Positions 35,860 to 43,269 of a stretch of DNA of 44,487 nt are shown in pieces; position 1 is the first letter of the stretch; every line of letters starts with the position of its first letter. A program made the translations under genes and the position numbers. This stretch comes from Fuscovulum blasticum DSM 2131 (GTDB lineage Bacteria > Pseudomonadota > Alphaproteobacteria > Rhodobacterales > Rhodobacteraceae). The stretch lies in the NCBI RefSeq assembly GCF_003034965.1, contig NZ_PZKE01000018.1, forward strand, positions 1 to 44,487, in the 5' to 3' direction. The notes below the pieces were generated by a model that worked only from the letters and a program-made list of their open reading frames with translations, made no database searches and had not been told where the DNA came from.

Positions 35860-35900
35860 ATTGCCGAAAGTTTCGCCGTTCGGCGGGAAATCGCGGCAAT
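35860..35900 (+). other. Long stem-loop after DUF1330
   Basis: ATTGCCG (35860-35866) pairs with CGGCAAT (35894-35900), and a smaller hairpin CGCCG-TT-CGGCG (35873-35884) sits inside. No proper T-run follows. It could end the alaS-DUF1330 message. The 187-base gap up to the next gene holds nothing else that I can identify. Confidence 0.4.
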
Positions 35901-36038
35901 TTGTGTGCAAGCCCGGAATTCCGTTGCTTAACGGACGGCGCGGACTCTGTTACTGTTCCGTCATGAGGTAAGACCCCGGCACGCGACAAGGCCCGCCAAA
36001 GGGCCGCGCCGTCGGGTCCGGGCGGAAGGGTGTTGAAC

Positions 36039-36833
36039 ATGTGTCGTTGGGCGGCCTATTCGGGCAAGCCGATCTTTCTGGAAGATATCGTGTCCCGGCC
36101 GGGGCACAGCCTGATCCACCAGTCGCATTGCGCCACGCAATGCCACACGGCGATCAACGCCGACGGGTTCGGGGTGGCCTGGTATGGCGAACGGCCCGAG
36201 CCCGGCCTTTACCGTGACGTGATGCCGGCCTGGAGCGACCCGAACCTGCGCAGCCTGACCGCGCAGGTGAAATCGGGGCTGTTTCTGGCGCATGTCCGCG
36301 CCTCGACCGGATCTGCCACCAGCCGCAACAACTGTCATCCCTTCGTGCATGGCCGCTGGTCGTTCATGCACAACGGGCAGGTGGGCGGTTATGACGCCAT
36401 CCGCCGCGATTCCGACATGCTGATCCCCGAGGATCTGTATCGCCACCGCAAGGGCGCCACCGACAGCGAGGCGCTGTTCCTGATCGCGGTGGCCGAAGGG
36501 CTGGACGATGATCCGCGCGGGGCGCTGGAACGGGCCGCCGCGCGGCTGATCACGCTGGCCCGCGCCAAGGGCGCCGCGCCGCATCTGCGCATGACCGCCG
36601 CGCTGTCGGATGGCCAGCAGCTTTATGCCGTGCGCTATGCGACCGACGATCTGGCGCCGTCGCTGTATTACCGCTGGTCAGACAGCCGGGGCGGCATGGC
36701 CGTGGTTTCGGAACCGCTGGAAAGCGGCGAAGGCGGCTGGACAGAGGTGCCCGCCGCCTCGTTCTGCACCTTCGACGGGGCCAGCGTGCAGGTCGAGGAG
36801 TTCCGCCCCTGCCGGCTGGCCGTCGCCGCCTGA
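36039..36833 (+). CDS. Class II glutamine amidotransferase (YafJ/EgtC-like)
   Basis: The 264-residue N-terminal nucleophile hydrolase has its catalytic cysteine immediately after the initiator Met (MCRWAAYSGKP). This fixes the start at ATG 36039, nine bases after GGAAGGG, rather than the GTG upstream. Glutamine-binding motifs HVRASTGSATSRNNCHPF and FMHNGQVGG are intact. The domain stands alone, without a synthase partner. Homologues include YafJ and the ergothioneine enzyme EgtC, but no ergothioneine genes lie nearby, so the substrate is open. The gene converges with the DUF2892 gene two bases away. Confidence 0.9.
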   Translation: MCRWAAYSGKPIFLEDIVSRPGHSLIHQSHCATQCHTAINADGFGVAWYGERPEPGLYRDVMPAWSDPNLRSLTAQVKSGLFLAHVRASTGSATSRNNCHPFVHGRWSFMHNGQVGGYDAIRRDSDMLIPEDLYRHRKGATDSEALFLIAVAEGLDDDPRGALERAAARLITLARAKGAAPHLRMTAALSDGQQLYAVRYATDDLAPSLYYRWSDSRGGMAVVSEPLESGEGGWTEVPAASFCTFDGASVQVEEFRPCRLAVAA

Positions 36834-36835
36834 GA

Positions 36836-37045
36836 TCAGGAGCGGTTCATCGGGCAGGTCGAAATCCCGACGATGCTGTAAAGCGGGCAGGTGCCCAGAA
36901 GGCCGGTCAGCAGCGGCACGATGCCGATGAGTTTGGCATAGTGCCAGACGCCACTTCCGTTATCGACGAAGAACCAGAGCAGCAGGGCGGCGCCCACTGC
37001 GATGCGCAGAATCTTGTCGATGCCGCCGACGTTGTTTTTCAGCAT
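36836..37045 (-). CDS. DUF2892 (YgaP-like) small membrane protein
   Basis: The 69-residue protein has two hydrophobic helices (around 13-27 and 37-51). It carries the family motif GTCPLYSIVGISTC with Cys53 and Cys64. MLKNNVGGIDKILRIAVG at the start is the classic DUF2892 opening, which decides for ATG 37045 (AAGGAC upstream) over a longer frame. In YgaP this module anchors a rhodanese domain; here it stands alone. It lies 84 bases after a Crp/Fnr regulator gene on the same strand, a pairing that suggests regulation by that protein. Confidence 0.88.
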   Translation of the reverse strand: MLKNNVGGIDKILRIAVGAALLLWFFVDNGSGVWHYAKLIGIVPLLTGLLGTCPLYSIVGISTCPMNRS

Positions 37046-37119
37046 GTTGCGTGTCCTTGTCCGGGTGCCGGGCAAAACCCCGGCCTGCCACAAGGGTAAC
37101 AGGCGGCGCAGGCCGGGTC

Positions 37120-37134
37120 TGTGATCAGGTCACA
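37120..37134. promoter_or_regulatory. Crp/Fnr-like palindrome at the end of the regulator gene
   Basis: TGTGA (37120-37124), five bases, then TCACA (37130-37134) forms a nearly perfect 15-base palindrome. It lies 75 bases upstream of the DUF2892 start and overlaps the regulator's stop codon. Classical Crp sites have six-base spacing, so a variant factor or chance is possible. Confidence 0.4.
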
Positions 37135-37771
37135 CAGTCGCCGCAACGCCGCGCAGGGCCAGGGCATCGGTCAGCCGGACCTGCCCGCGGTCGGTTTCCA
37201 CCCAGCCCTGACGCTGGAATGCCTCAAGCCGCCGCGAGACCACCTCGCGCGCCGATCCGATGCGGGCGGCCAGTTCCGCCTGCGTGGCCGCCACCACATT
37301 GCCCTGCGCCAGTTCCAGAAGTGCTGCCGCCAGCCGCGCCTCGATCCGGCCGAAGGCCACCCGTTCCAGCAGATGCGTCACATCGGCCATGCGGCGGCCG
37401 AAGGCGCGCAGCACAAAGCGGCGGAAGCCGGGTTCCTGATCCATCAGCCGTTCGAAGAGCGCCGCCGGGATCATCACCGCGCGGCTGTCCTCGGCCACCA
37501 GCGCCTCGCCGCTGTAATTCTCGCCGCCGGTCAGGCCCAGCGTGGTTTGCACGCAGCTTTGGCCGGGGCCGACGGCGTAAAGCAGGATCTCGCGCCCGCT
37601 GGCGCCGGTCAGGAACACCTCGACCCGGCCGGACAGCACGATCAGAAAGCCCTGCGGCCGGTCGCCAGGGCGGAACAGCACCGCGCCTTTCGGCAGCGGC
37701 ATTTCATGCAGATGTGCCAGCTCGCGCTGTGCCGACGCCGACAGCGCCCCGATGTCCGAAACCCAGCTCAT
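37130..37771 (-). CDS. Crp/Fnr-family transcriptional regulator
   Basis: The 213-residue protein has an N-terminal cyclic-nucleotide-binding-type sensor (KGAVLFRPGDRPQGFLIVLSG) and a long dimer helix. The C-terminal helix-turn-helix is ATQAELAARIGSAREVVSRRLEAF. It lacks the N-terminal cysteine cluster of oxygen-sensing Fnr; Cys73 (GQSCVQT) is the only one in the sensor. The sensor core FLTGASGREILLYAVGPGQ resembles haem- or NO-responsive members more than cAMP-binding Crp, but the ligand is unknown. The DUF2892 gene lies downstream in the same direction. Confidence 0.9.
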   Translation of the reverse strand: MSWVSDIGALSASAQRELAHLHEMPLPKGAVLFRPGDRPQGFLIVLSGRVEVFLTGASGREILLYAVGPGQSCVQTTLGLTGGENYSGEALVAEDSRAVMIPAALFERLMDQEPGFRRFVLRAFGRRMADVTHLLERVAFGRIEARLAAALLELAQGNVVAATQAELAARIGSAREVVSRRLEAFQRQGWVETDRGQVRLTDALALRGVAATV

Positions 37772-37836
37772 GCGCCCAGTGTGGGCAGACGGGCCGCGAT
37801 GGCAACCGCAAAGCGCCGGCCTGCGCGGAAATGACA

Positions 37837-37861
37837 GGGGGCGGCCCGCCGGGCCGCCCCC
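37837..37861 (-). terminator. Hairpin after mmsA
   Basis: GGGGGCGGCCC (37837-37847) pairs with GGGCCGCCCCC (37851-37861) over a three-base loop, in the gap between the mmsA stop and the crp-type gene. On the minus strand it is followed by TGTCATTTCC, a weak T-rich run. Confidence 0.65.
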
Positions 37862-37885
37862 TTGAAAAACGCGGTCGGGACAGGA

Positions 37886-39385
37886 TCAGTCCAGCGCCTT
37901 GAAGTTCAGGCTGGCGCCTTCCTTGATGCCGCTGAACCAGCGCGCGGTGACGGTCTTGGTCTTGGTGTAGAACCGGAAGGCATCGGGGCCATACTGGTTC
38001 AGGTCGCCGAAGGCCGACCGTTTCCAGCCGCCGAAGCTGAAATAGGACAGCGGCACCGGGATGGGGAAGTTGATCCCGACCATGCCCACGTTGACGCGCG
38101 AGGCGAAATCGCGCGCCGTGTCGCCATCGGCGGTGAAGATCGCGGTGCCGTTGCCGTATTCGTTGTCCATCACCAGCTTCAGCGCGTCGTCATAGGTCTT
38201 GGCGCGGACCTGGGTCAGCACCGGGCCAAAGATTTCCTGCTTGTAGATCTCCATGTCAGCCGTGACGTTGTCGAACAGCGACGGGCCGACGAAGAAGCCG
38301 TTTTCATAGCCTTGCAGCTTGAAGCCGCGGCCATCGACCACCAGTTTCGCGCCCTGGTCCACGCCGCTGTTGATCAGGCCAAGGATGCGGTCTTGCGACG
38401 CCTTGGTGATGACCGGGCCGAAATCGACATCCTCGCCCGCGGTATAGGGGCCGACCTTCAGCTTCTCGATCCGCGGCACCAGCCGTTCGATCAGCGCATC
38501 GGCGGTCTTTTCGCCCACCGGCACCGCGACCGAGATCGCCATGCAGCGTTCGCCCGCCGCGCCGAAGCCCGCGCCCACCAGCGCATCCGCCGCCTTGTCC
38601 AGATCGGCGTCGGGCATGATGATCATGTGGTTCTTGGCACCGCCGAAGCATTGCGCCCGTTTGCCGTTGGTTGCGGCGCGGCCATAGATGTATTGCGCGA
38701 TCGGGGTCGAGCCGACGAAGCCGATGCCCTGGATGACCGGATGGTCCAGCAGGCCATCGACCACCGCCTTGTCACCGTTGACGACCTGCAGGACGCCATC
38801 GGGAAGGCCGGCCTCTTGCAGCAGTTGCGCCAGCAGAAGCGAGGTGGAGGGCACCCGTTCCGACGGTTTCAGGATCATGGCATTGCCGGCCGACAGGGCC
38901 GGGGCCATTTTCCACAGCGGGATCATTGCCGGGAAGTTGAAGGGGGTGATGCCCGCGACCACGCCCAGCGGCTGGCGCATGGCGTAGAGGTCGATACCGG
39001 GGCCGGCGCTGTCCATGTATTCGCCCTTGAGCATGGCGGGCGCGCCCATGCAGACCTCGACCACCTCAAGCCCGCGCTGCACGTCGCCACGGGCGTCGGG
39101 CAGGGTCTTGCCATGTTCGCGGCTGACCAGTTCGGCCAGCTTGTCCATGTTGGCGTTGATCAGCGCGCCGAAGGCCATCATCACCCGGGCGCGGCGCTGC
39201 GGGTTGGTGGCGGCCCAGGCCACCTGGGCCTTGGCGGCCTCGGCAATGGCGTGGTTCAGCTCGGCATCCGAGGCGAGGGCCACCTTCGCCTGCACCTCGC
39301 CGGTGGCGGGGTTGAACACTTCGGCAAAGCGGCCCGAGGTGCCCTTTACCAGCTTGCCGTTGATCCAGTGACCGATTTCCTGCAT
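37886..39385 (-). CDS. mmsA: CoA-acylating methylmalonate-semialdehyde dehydrogenase
   Basis: The 499-residue aldehyde dehydrogenase converts methylmalonate semialdehyde to propionyl-CoA (or malonate semialdehyde to acetyl-CoA) in valine, thymine or inositol breakdown. Nucleophile Cys281 is in GERCMAIS and Asn149 in TPFNFPAMIP. At the position of the general-base Glu of ordinary ALDHs the sequence reads CFGGAKNHMIIMPDAD, the hallmark of the CoA-dependent MmsA/IolA branch. It is complete in length, with GGAAGC upstream of the ATG. It is divergent from a LysR-type regulator, its probable controller. No other valine or inositol genes lie in the window. Confidence 0.95.
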   Translation of the reverse strand: MQEIGHWINGKLVKGTSGRFAEVFNPATGEVQAKVALASDAELNHAIAEAAKAQVAWAATNPQRRARVMMAFGALINANMDKLAELVSREHGKTLPDARGDVQRGLEVVEVCMGAPAMLKGEYMDSAGPGIDLYAMRQPLGVVAGITPFNFPAMIPLWKMAPALSAGNAMILKPSERVPSTSLLLAQLLQEAGLPDGVLQVVNGDKAVVDGLLDHPVIQGIGFVGSTPIAQYIYGRAATNGKRAQCFGGAKNHMIIMPDADLDKAADALVGAGFGAAGERCMAISVAVPVGEKTADALIERLVPRIEKLKVGPYTAGEDVDFGPVITKASQDRILGLINSGVDQGAKLVVDGRGFKLQGYENGFFVGPSLFDNVTADMEIYKQEIFGPVLTQVRAKTYDDALKLVMDNEYGNGTAIFTADGDTARDFASRVNVGMVGINFPIPVPLSYFSFGGWKRSAFGDLNQYGPDAFRFYTKTKTVTARWFSGIKEGASLNFKALD

Positions 39386-39463
39386 CGGAAGCCTCCCATA
39401 TGTGTCTGCCCTGTTCTACTCTTGCGGAAACGCCAGACAAAGCGGCAATATTCCAAACAGGTT

Positions 39464-39477
39464 TTGCAATTTCGCAA
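39464..39477. promoter_or_regulatory. Inverted repeat in the mmsA/lysR divergent region
   Basis: TTGC (39464-39467), six bases, then GCAA (39474-39477) form a small palindrome just before the LysR start. LysR regulators usually bind interrupted dyads in such divergent gaps and repress their own gene. The match is short and tentative. Confidence 0.3.
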
Positions 39478-39488
39478 TGGTGGCCGGG

Positions 39489-40373
39489 ATGGACTGGGAT
39501 GATCTGCGGGTGTTCCTTGCGGTGGCGCGCAGCGAAAGCCTGTCGGGTGCCGGGCGGGGGCTGAAGATCGACCCGGCGACGGTGGGGCGGCGGATTTCAC
39601 GGCTGGAAGATGCCGTGGGCGCGGCGCTGTTTGCGAAGTCACCGCAGGGCTATGCGCTGACCGAGGCGGGGGCGCGGCTGATTCCCCATGCCGAACGTGC
39701 GGAAGGGGCGGCGCTGGCGGCGCGCGAATCCCTGTCCGGCCCGGAAGGGCTGACCGGGCTGATCCGGCTTGGCGCGCCGGACGGCTGCGCGAACTATCTG
39801 CTGCCGGGCGTGCTGGCCCGCATCTGCGACGCCAACCCCGGGCTTGAAATCCAGCTTGTCGCGCTGCCGCGCGTCTTCAACCTGTCGAAGCGCGAGGCCG
39901 ACATGGCCATCGCCGTGTCGCGCCCCGAGGCGGGGCGGCTGACGGTGCAGAAGCTGACCGATTACCACCTGTCGCTGGCCAGCAGCCGCGACTGGCTGGC
40001 CGCGCATCCGATCAGCGGCCCGCAAGACCTGCGGGCGCATCCCTTTGTCGGTTATATCCCCGACATGATCTTCGACAAGGAACTGGACTATCTGGCCGAG
40101 ATCGGCGCCCCGCCGGCGCGGCTGGCGTCGAATTCGGTGTCGGTGCAACTGAACTTCCTGCGGCGGGGGGCGGGAATCGGCGTGGTGCATGACTTTGCCC
40201 TGTCCGCCGCGCCGGAACTGGTGCGCGTGCTGCCCGACCATATCCGCCTGACCCGCAGCTTCTGGCTGATCCGCCATGCCGACGACACCCGCGTCGCGCG
40301 CCTTGGCCGGTTTGCCGACCTGCTGTTGCGCGAGGCGCGGGCGGAAATGGTGTATCTTGAATCCATCGCTTGA
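39489..40373 (+). CDS. LysR-family transcriptional regulator
   Basis: The 294-residue protein starts MDWDDLRVFLAVARSESLSG, the N-terminal winged helix-turn-helix of LysR regulators, with DPATVGRRISRLEDAVG as recognition helix. A C-terminal periplasmic-binding-like effector domain follows (LIRLGAPDGCANYLLPG onward). ATG 39489 is chosen because family similarity begins there; an in-frame ATG four codons earlier is possible. It is transcribed away from mmsA across a ~100-base gap, so control of mmsA is likely, with a pathway intermediate as inducer. That link is inferred from position only. Confidence 0.9.
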   Translation: MDWDDLRVFLAVARSESLSGAGRGLKIDPATVGRRISRLEDAVGAALFAKSPQGYALTEAGARLIPHAERAEGAALAARESLSGPEGLTGLIRLGAPDGCANYLLPGVLARICDANPGLEIQLVALPRVFNLSKREADMAIAVSRPEAGRLTVQKLTDYHLSLASSRDWLAAHPISGPQDLRAHPFVGYIPDMIFDKELDYLAEIGAPPARLASNSVSVQLNFLRRGAGIGVVHDFALSAAPELVRVLPDHIRLTRSFWLIRHADDTRVARLGRFADLLLREARAEMVYLESIA

Positions 40374-40432
40374 CAGGCCGGCCCCGCTGCCCTGACCCTT
40401 GACCCGAAGACCACGGGGAAGGGGGGCCACCC

Positions 40433-40867
40433 ATGCTTGTCAGCCAGATACTCAGATCCAAGACGCAGGGCGGGGTGATCACCGTCGCGCCCGGCAGTAG
40501 CCTGGCCGAAGCGGCGCAGGTCTTGTCCGAGCGCAAGATCGGGGCGGTCATCGTGTCGGAAGACGGCCGCCACGCCGTTGGCATCCTGTCGGAGCGCGAC
40601 ATCGTGCGCGAACTGGGCAGGCGCGGCGCGGCCTGCCTGAGCGACAAGGTGGATGCGGTGATGACCTCGCGGCTGATCTCTTGCGAAAGCACGGACCGGG
40701 CGCGCGACGTGTTGCAGAAGATGACCGATGGCCGCTTCCGCCATATGCCCGTGGTCGAGGGCGGCGTGATGGTCGGGATGATCTCGATCGGGGATGTTGT
40801 GAAGGCGCGGCTGGAAGAGCTGCACGCGCAGAAGGATGCGCTGGAGGGCATGATCAAGGGGTTCTGA
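40433..40867 (+). CDS. CBS-pair domain protein
   Basis: The 144-residue protein is made only of two CBS domains (about 8-62 and 72-130). Landmarks are VSEDGRHAVGILSERDIVREL and GRFRHMPVVEGGVMVGMISIGDVV. Such stand-alone pairs bind adenine nucleotides and act as energy sensors or regulators of other proteins. It starts behind GGGGAAGGGGGG. The gene precedes coaD by 99 bases on the same strand and may share its transcript. No partner domain is fused, so the target is unknown. Confidence 0.9.
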   Translation: MLVSQILRSKTQGGVITVAPGSSLAEAAQVLSERKIGAVIVSEDGRHAVGILSERDIVRELGRRGAACLSDKVDAVMTSRLISCESTDRARDVLQKMTDGRFRHMPVVEGGVMVGMISIGDVVKARLEELHAQKDALEGMIKGF

Positions 40868-40966
40868 CACGCGCCCTGCTGCAGTGCGGCGGTTTTGGCC
40901 TTGCGAAAGCCGCCGCAATCATATTCTCGTGACCGGCGGAAGCAGGGACCAGACGGAGAGCCTTCC

Positions 40967-41458
40967 ATGCGCATCGGCCTTTACCCGGGCACCTTCGATC
41001 CGGTCACTCTTGGACATGTCGATATCATCCAGCGCGCGATGGCGCTGGTGGACCGGCTGGTGATCGGGGTGGCGATCAACCGCGACAAGGGCCCGCTGTT
41101 CAATCTGGATGAACGGGTTGCCATGGTTCAGGCCGAATGTGCCGAGATCGTGGCGCGCACCGGCGGCGAGATTGTCGTGCATCCGTTCGAGAACCTGCTG
41201 ATCGACTGCGCCCGCGATGTGGGGGCCGGGATCATCATTCGCGGCCTGCGGGCGGTGGCGGATTTCGAATATGAATTCCAGATGGTCGGCATGAACCGGG
41301 CGCTGGACAGCACGGTCGAGACCGTGTTCCTGATGGCCGATGCCCGGCGGCAGGCCATTGCGTCCAAGCTGGTGAAGGAAATCGCCCGGCTGGGCGGCGA
41401 TGTCTCGCGCTTCGTTCCGCCGGCGGTCCATTCGGCGCTGAAGCGCAAGTTCGCCTGA
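40967..41458 (+). CDS. coaD: Phosphopantetheine adenylyltransferase
   Basis: The 163-residue enzyme transfers AMP from ATP to 4'-phosphopantetheine, the fourth step of coenzyme A synthesis. It has the nucleotidyltransferase start MRIGLYPGTFDPVTLGH, with the T/HxGH motif at 14-17. IIRGLRAVADFEYEFQM is the substrate and hexamer contact region. ATG 40967 has GGAGAG upstream and is the family start. The C-terminal SSK-like stretch (ASKLVKEIARLGGDVS) is also present. It is an essential housekeeping gene of normal length. Confidence 0.97.
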   Translation: MRIGLYPGTFDPVTLGHVDIIQRAMALVDRLVIGVAINRDKGPLFNLDERVAMVQAECAEIVARTGGEIVVHPFENLLIDCARDVGAGIIIRGLRAVADFEYEFQMVGMNRALDSTVETVFLMADARRQAIASKLVKEIARLGGDVSRFVPPAVHSALKRKFA

Positions 41459-41463
41459 AAACG

Positions 41464-41485
41464 AAAAAGGGGGCACCTGGCCCCC
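41464..41485 (-). terminator. Intrinsic terminator of the DUF1127 gene
   Basis: On the minus strand GGGGGC, the five-base loop CAGGT and GCCCCC are followed by TTTTT (plus-strand 41464-41468). The same hairpin may serve the convergent coaD gene but lacks a T-run in that direction. A second hairpin, GCCGCGA with TCGCGGC (minus strand, about 41496-41515), lies between the gene and the terminator. Confidence 0.85.
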
Positions 41486-41534
41486 GATCATCGCGCCGCG
41501 ACGAAGTTCGCGGCCTCCGCCTTGATCTTCGCGG

Positions 41535-41702
41535 TCAGCCGCGGCCGTAAACAGCGGTCCAGGCGATGCGGTCGGCGTCGCCGGGGTAGATGTCCAGATC
41601 CAGCGCCACATCCAGCGGCATCCGGGCGATTTCATCGCGGGTCTGGCGGTAGAGCGCCCGCTTGCGCGCGGCGTCCTTCAGGTTTTCAATCATCGTCAAC
41701 AT
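41535..41702 (-). CDS. DUF1127 small protein
   Basis: The 55-residue charged protein starts MLTMIENLKDAARKRALYRQT and ends DADRIAWTAVYGRG. The Arg-rich helix, RDEIARMPLDVALDLDI and the final VYG fit the DUF1127 family. Among three clustered ATGs, 41702 has AAAGGA six bases upstream. In Rhodobacter sphaeroides a DUF1127 gene (ccaF1) heads an RpoH-dependent stress transcript and its product acts on RNA. Here too an RpoH-type promoter precedes the gene. Its own 3' region has one hairpin plus the terminator and no obvious CCUCC-type sRNA repeats. A longer upstream frame starting MRQTQCC would cover the promoter and is rejected. Confidence 0.82.
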   Translation of the reverse strand: MLTMIENLKDAARKRALYRQTRDEIARMPLDVALDLDIYPGDADRIAWTAVYGRG

Positions 41703-41747
41703 GGTCATTCCTTTCTGCGGCGTCTGCTTTTTCTTCCGCATGGTCCC

Positions 41748-41777
41748 TAAATGGGGCAATCGGATAGCGCTAACAAG
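41748..41777 (-). promoter_or_regulatory. RpoH (sigma32)-type promoter of the DUF1127 gene
   Basis: On the minus strand CTTGTTA (41771-41777) is followed after 14 bases by CCCCATTTA (41748-41756). This closely matches the heat-shock sigma factor consensus CTTGAAA / CCCCATnT with proper spacing. Transcription would start about 40 bases before the chosen start codon. Confidence 0.68.
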
Positions 41778-41825
41778 GGGTCTTGCTGCAGCGCAGCATT
41801 GCGTCTGGCGCATAGCCGCGGAATG

Positions 41826-41850
41826 AAAAAGGGCGCCCGGGGGCGCCCTT
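41826..41850 (-). terminator. Intrinsic terminator of gap
   Basis: On the minus strand AAGGGCGCC and GGCGCCCTT pair over a four-base loop, and the 3' arm runs into TTTTT (plus-strand 41826-41830). It lies 24 bases after the gap stop codon. Confidence 0.85.
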
Positions 41851-41873
41851 CGTTGTCAGCCTGTGACGGCCGT

Positions 41874-42875
41874 TCAGATCAGCTTGCCCATGGCCACGGC
41901 GGTATCGGACATGCGGTTCGAGAAGCCCCATTCGTTGTCATACCACGACAGGACCGAGCAGAGCGTTCCGTCCATCACCTTGGTCTGGTCCATGTGGAAG
42001 ACCGACGAGTGGGGGTCGTGGTTGAAGTCCATGCTGACGTTCTTGGCGGTGGTATAACCCAGGATGCCCTTCAGCGGGCCGTCGGCGGCGGCCTTGATGG
42101 CGGCGTTGATCTCTTCCACGGTGGTGGCACGCTTGGCGATGAACTTCAGGTCCACCACTGACACGTTCGGGGTGGGCACGCGGATCGCGAAACCGTCCAG
42201 CTTGCCCTTCAGGTCGGGCAGGACCAGACCCACGGCCTTGGCGGCGCCGGTCGAGGTGGGGATCATGTTCAGCGCCGCGGCGCGGGCGCGATACAGATCC
42301 TTGTGCATGGTGTCCAGCGTGGGCTGGTCGCCGGTGTAGCTGTGGATCGTGGTCATCATGCCCTTTTCGATGCCGATGACCTCATTCAGGACCTTGGCAA
42401 AGGGCGACAGGCAGTTGGTGGTGCAGCTTGCGTTCGACACGACCAGATCGTCCTTGGTCAGCGTGTCGTGGTTCACGCCGTAGACGATGGTCTTGTCCGC
42501 GCCATCGCCGGGGGCCGAGATCAGCACCCGCTTCGAGCCGTTTTCAAGATGCGGCAGGCACTTCTCTTTCGAGGTGAAGATGCCGGTGCATTCCATCACG
42601 ATGTCCACGTCGCCCCAGGGCAGCTCGGCCGGGTTGCGCAGCGCGGTCACCCGCATCCGACCACGACCGACATCAATCCAGTCATCGCCGGTGGTCACCG
42701 TGGCGGGAAACCGGCCATGGACCGAATCAAAGCGCAGAAGGTGCGCGTTGGTCTCGACCGGGCCCAGATCGTTGATCGCGACCACCTCGATGTCGGTGCG
42801 GCCCGATTCGATGATTGCGCGCAGCACATTGCGCCCGATGCGGCCGAAACCGTTGATGGCGACCTTCACAGCCAT
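41874..42875 (-). CDS. gap: Glyceraldehyde-3-phosphate dehydrogenase, type I
   Basis: The 333-residue glycolytic enzyme oxidises glyceraldehyde-3-phosphate with NAD+ and phosphate. [12 protein letters not shown] is the nucleotide loop, and Asp36 in VVAINDLG favours NAD+. Catalytic Cys151 lies in [12 protein letters not shown]. The C-terminal [13 protein letters not shown] is complete. ATG 42875 lies six bases after AGGAGGA; the ATG two codons earlier touches the Shine-Dalgarno and is less likely. It would connect with the glucose supply from the agl cluster, though it is not linked in transcription. A 47-residue membrane-protein gene lies 87 bases upstream on the same strand. Confidence 0.97.
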   Translation of the reverse strand: MAVKVAINGFGRIGRNVLRAIIESGRTDIEVVAINDLGPVETNAHLLRFDSVHGRFPATVTTGDDWIDVGRGRMRVTALRNPAELPWGDVDIVMECTGIFTSKEKCLPHLENGSKRVLISAPGDGADKTIVYGVNHDTLTKDDLVVSNASCTTNCLSPFAKVLNEVIGIEKGMMTTIHSYTGDQPTLDTMHKDLYRARAAALNMIPTSTGAAKAVGLVLPDLKGKLDGFAIRVPTPNVSVVDLKFIAKRATTVEEINAAIKAAADGPLKGILGYTTAKNVSMDFNHDPHSSVFHMDQTKVMDGTLCSVLSWYDNEWGFSNRMSDTAVAMGKLI

Positions 42876-42962
42876 GTCCATTCCTCCTGAAACCAGCGGG
42901 CATTTGCCCTGCCACTGCTCAGAACCGCACTTCCGGCCGGATTGCAACCGTCTCTCGCGCCG

Positions 42963-43106
42963 TTAGCGCCAGAACACCACATGATCCAGCAGGACAAGGA
43001 ACTTGCGCGCCAGAAACAGCAGGGTGGCGCCGCCGGTCAGCGCCAGATCGGCCAGCCCGAAGGCGACAAGAAGGATCACAAGATACAGCGCCAGTCTTTC
43101 CGTCAC
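42963..43106 (-). CDS. Small membrane protein (47 residues), GTG start
   Basis: The product starts MTERLALYLVILLVAFGLAD, a hydrophobic helix. LALTGGATLLFLARKFLVLL then forms a second helix, and the C-terminus is DHVVFWR. It begins at GTG 43106 behind AGGGGTG. The pattern FLARKFLxLLDxxxFWR is familiar to me from Rhodobacteraceae hypothetical proteins, which supports a real gene despite its size; this is memory, not a search. It lies upstream of gap on the same strand and could share its message. The function is unknown. Confidence 0.62.
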   Translation of the reverse strand: MTERLALYLVILLVAFGLADLALTGGATLLFLARKFLVLLDHVVFWR

Positions 43107-43269
43107 AAAACACCCCTGCGGCCGTGATCCGCGTTGACGGGGCAACCATAGTCGATGCCGGCAGGGGGGTGAAGGGCGGGGCAGGGTGCGCGCGGGGACC
43201 AGGCCGACGCCGCCTTTGCCAAGGGGCCGCGTCTGCGCTATCTCGACCCTACCTTGGACGGAGCGGGTG

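Noticed and set aside
37862-39502. 546-codon plus-strand frame opposite mmsA
   Set aside because: Shadow of mmsA; repetitive His/Gln/Val composition and no domain.
41703-41813. N-terminal extension of the DUF1127 gene starting MRQTQCC, considered as a second Cys leader
   Set aside because: It is in frame with the DUF1127 gene, covers the RpoH-type promoter and has no Shine-Dalgarno; the Cys pair looks accidental.
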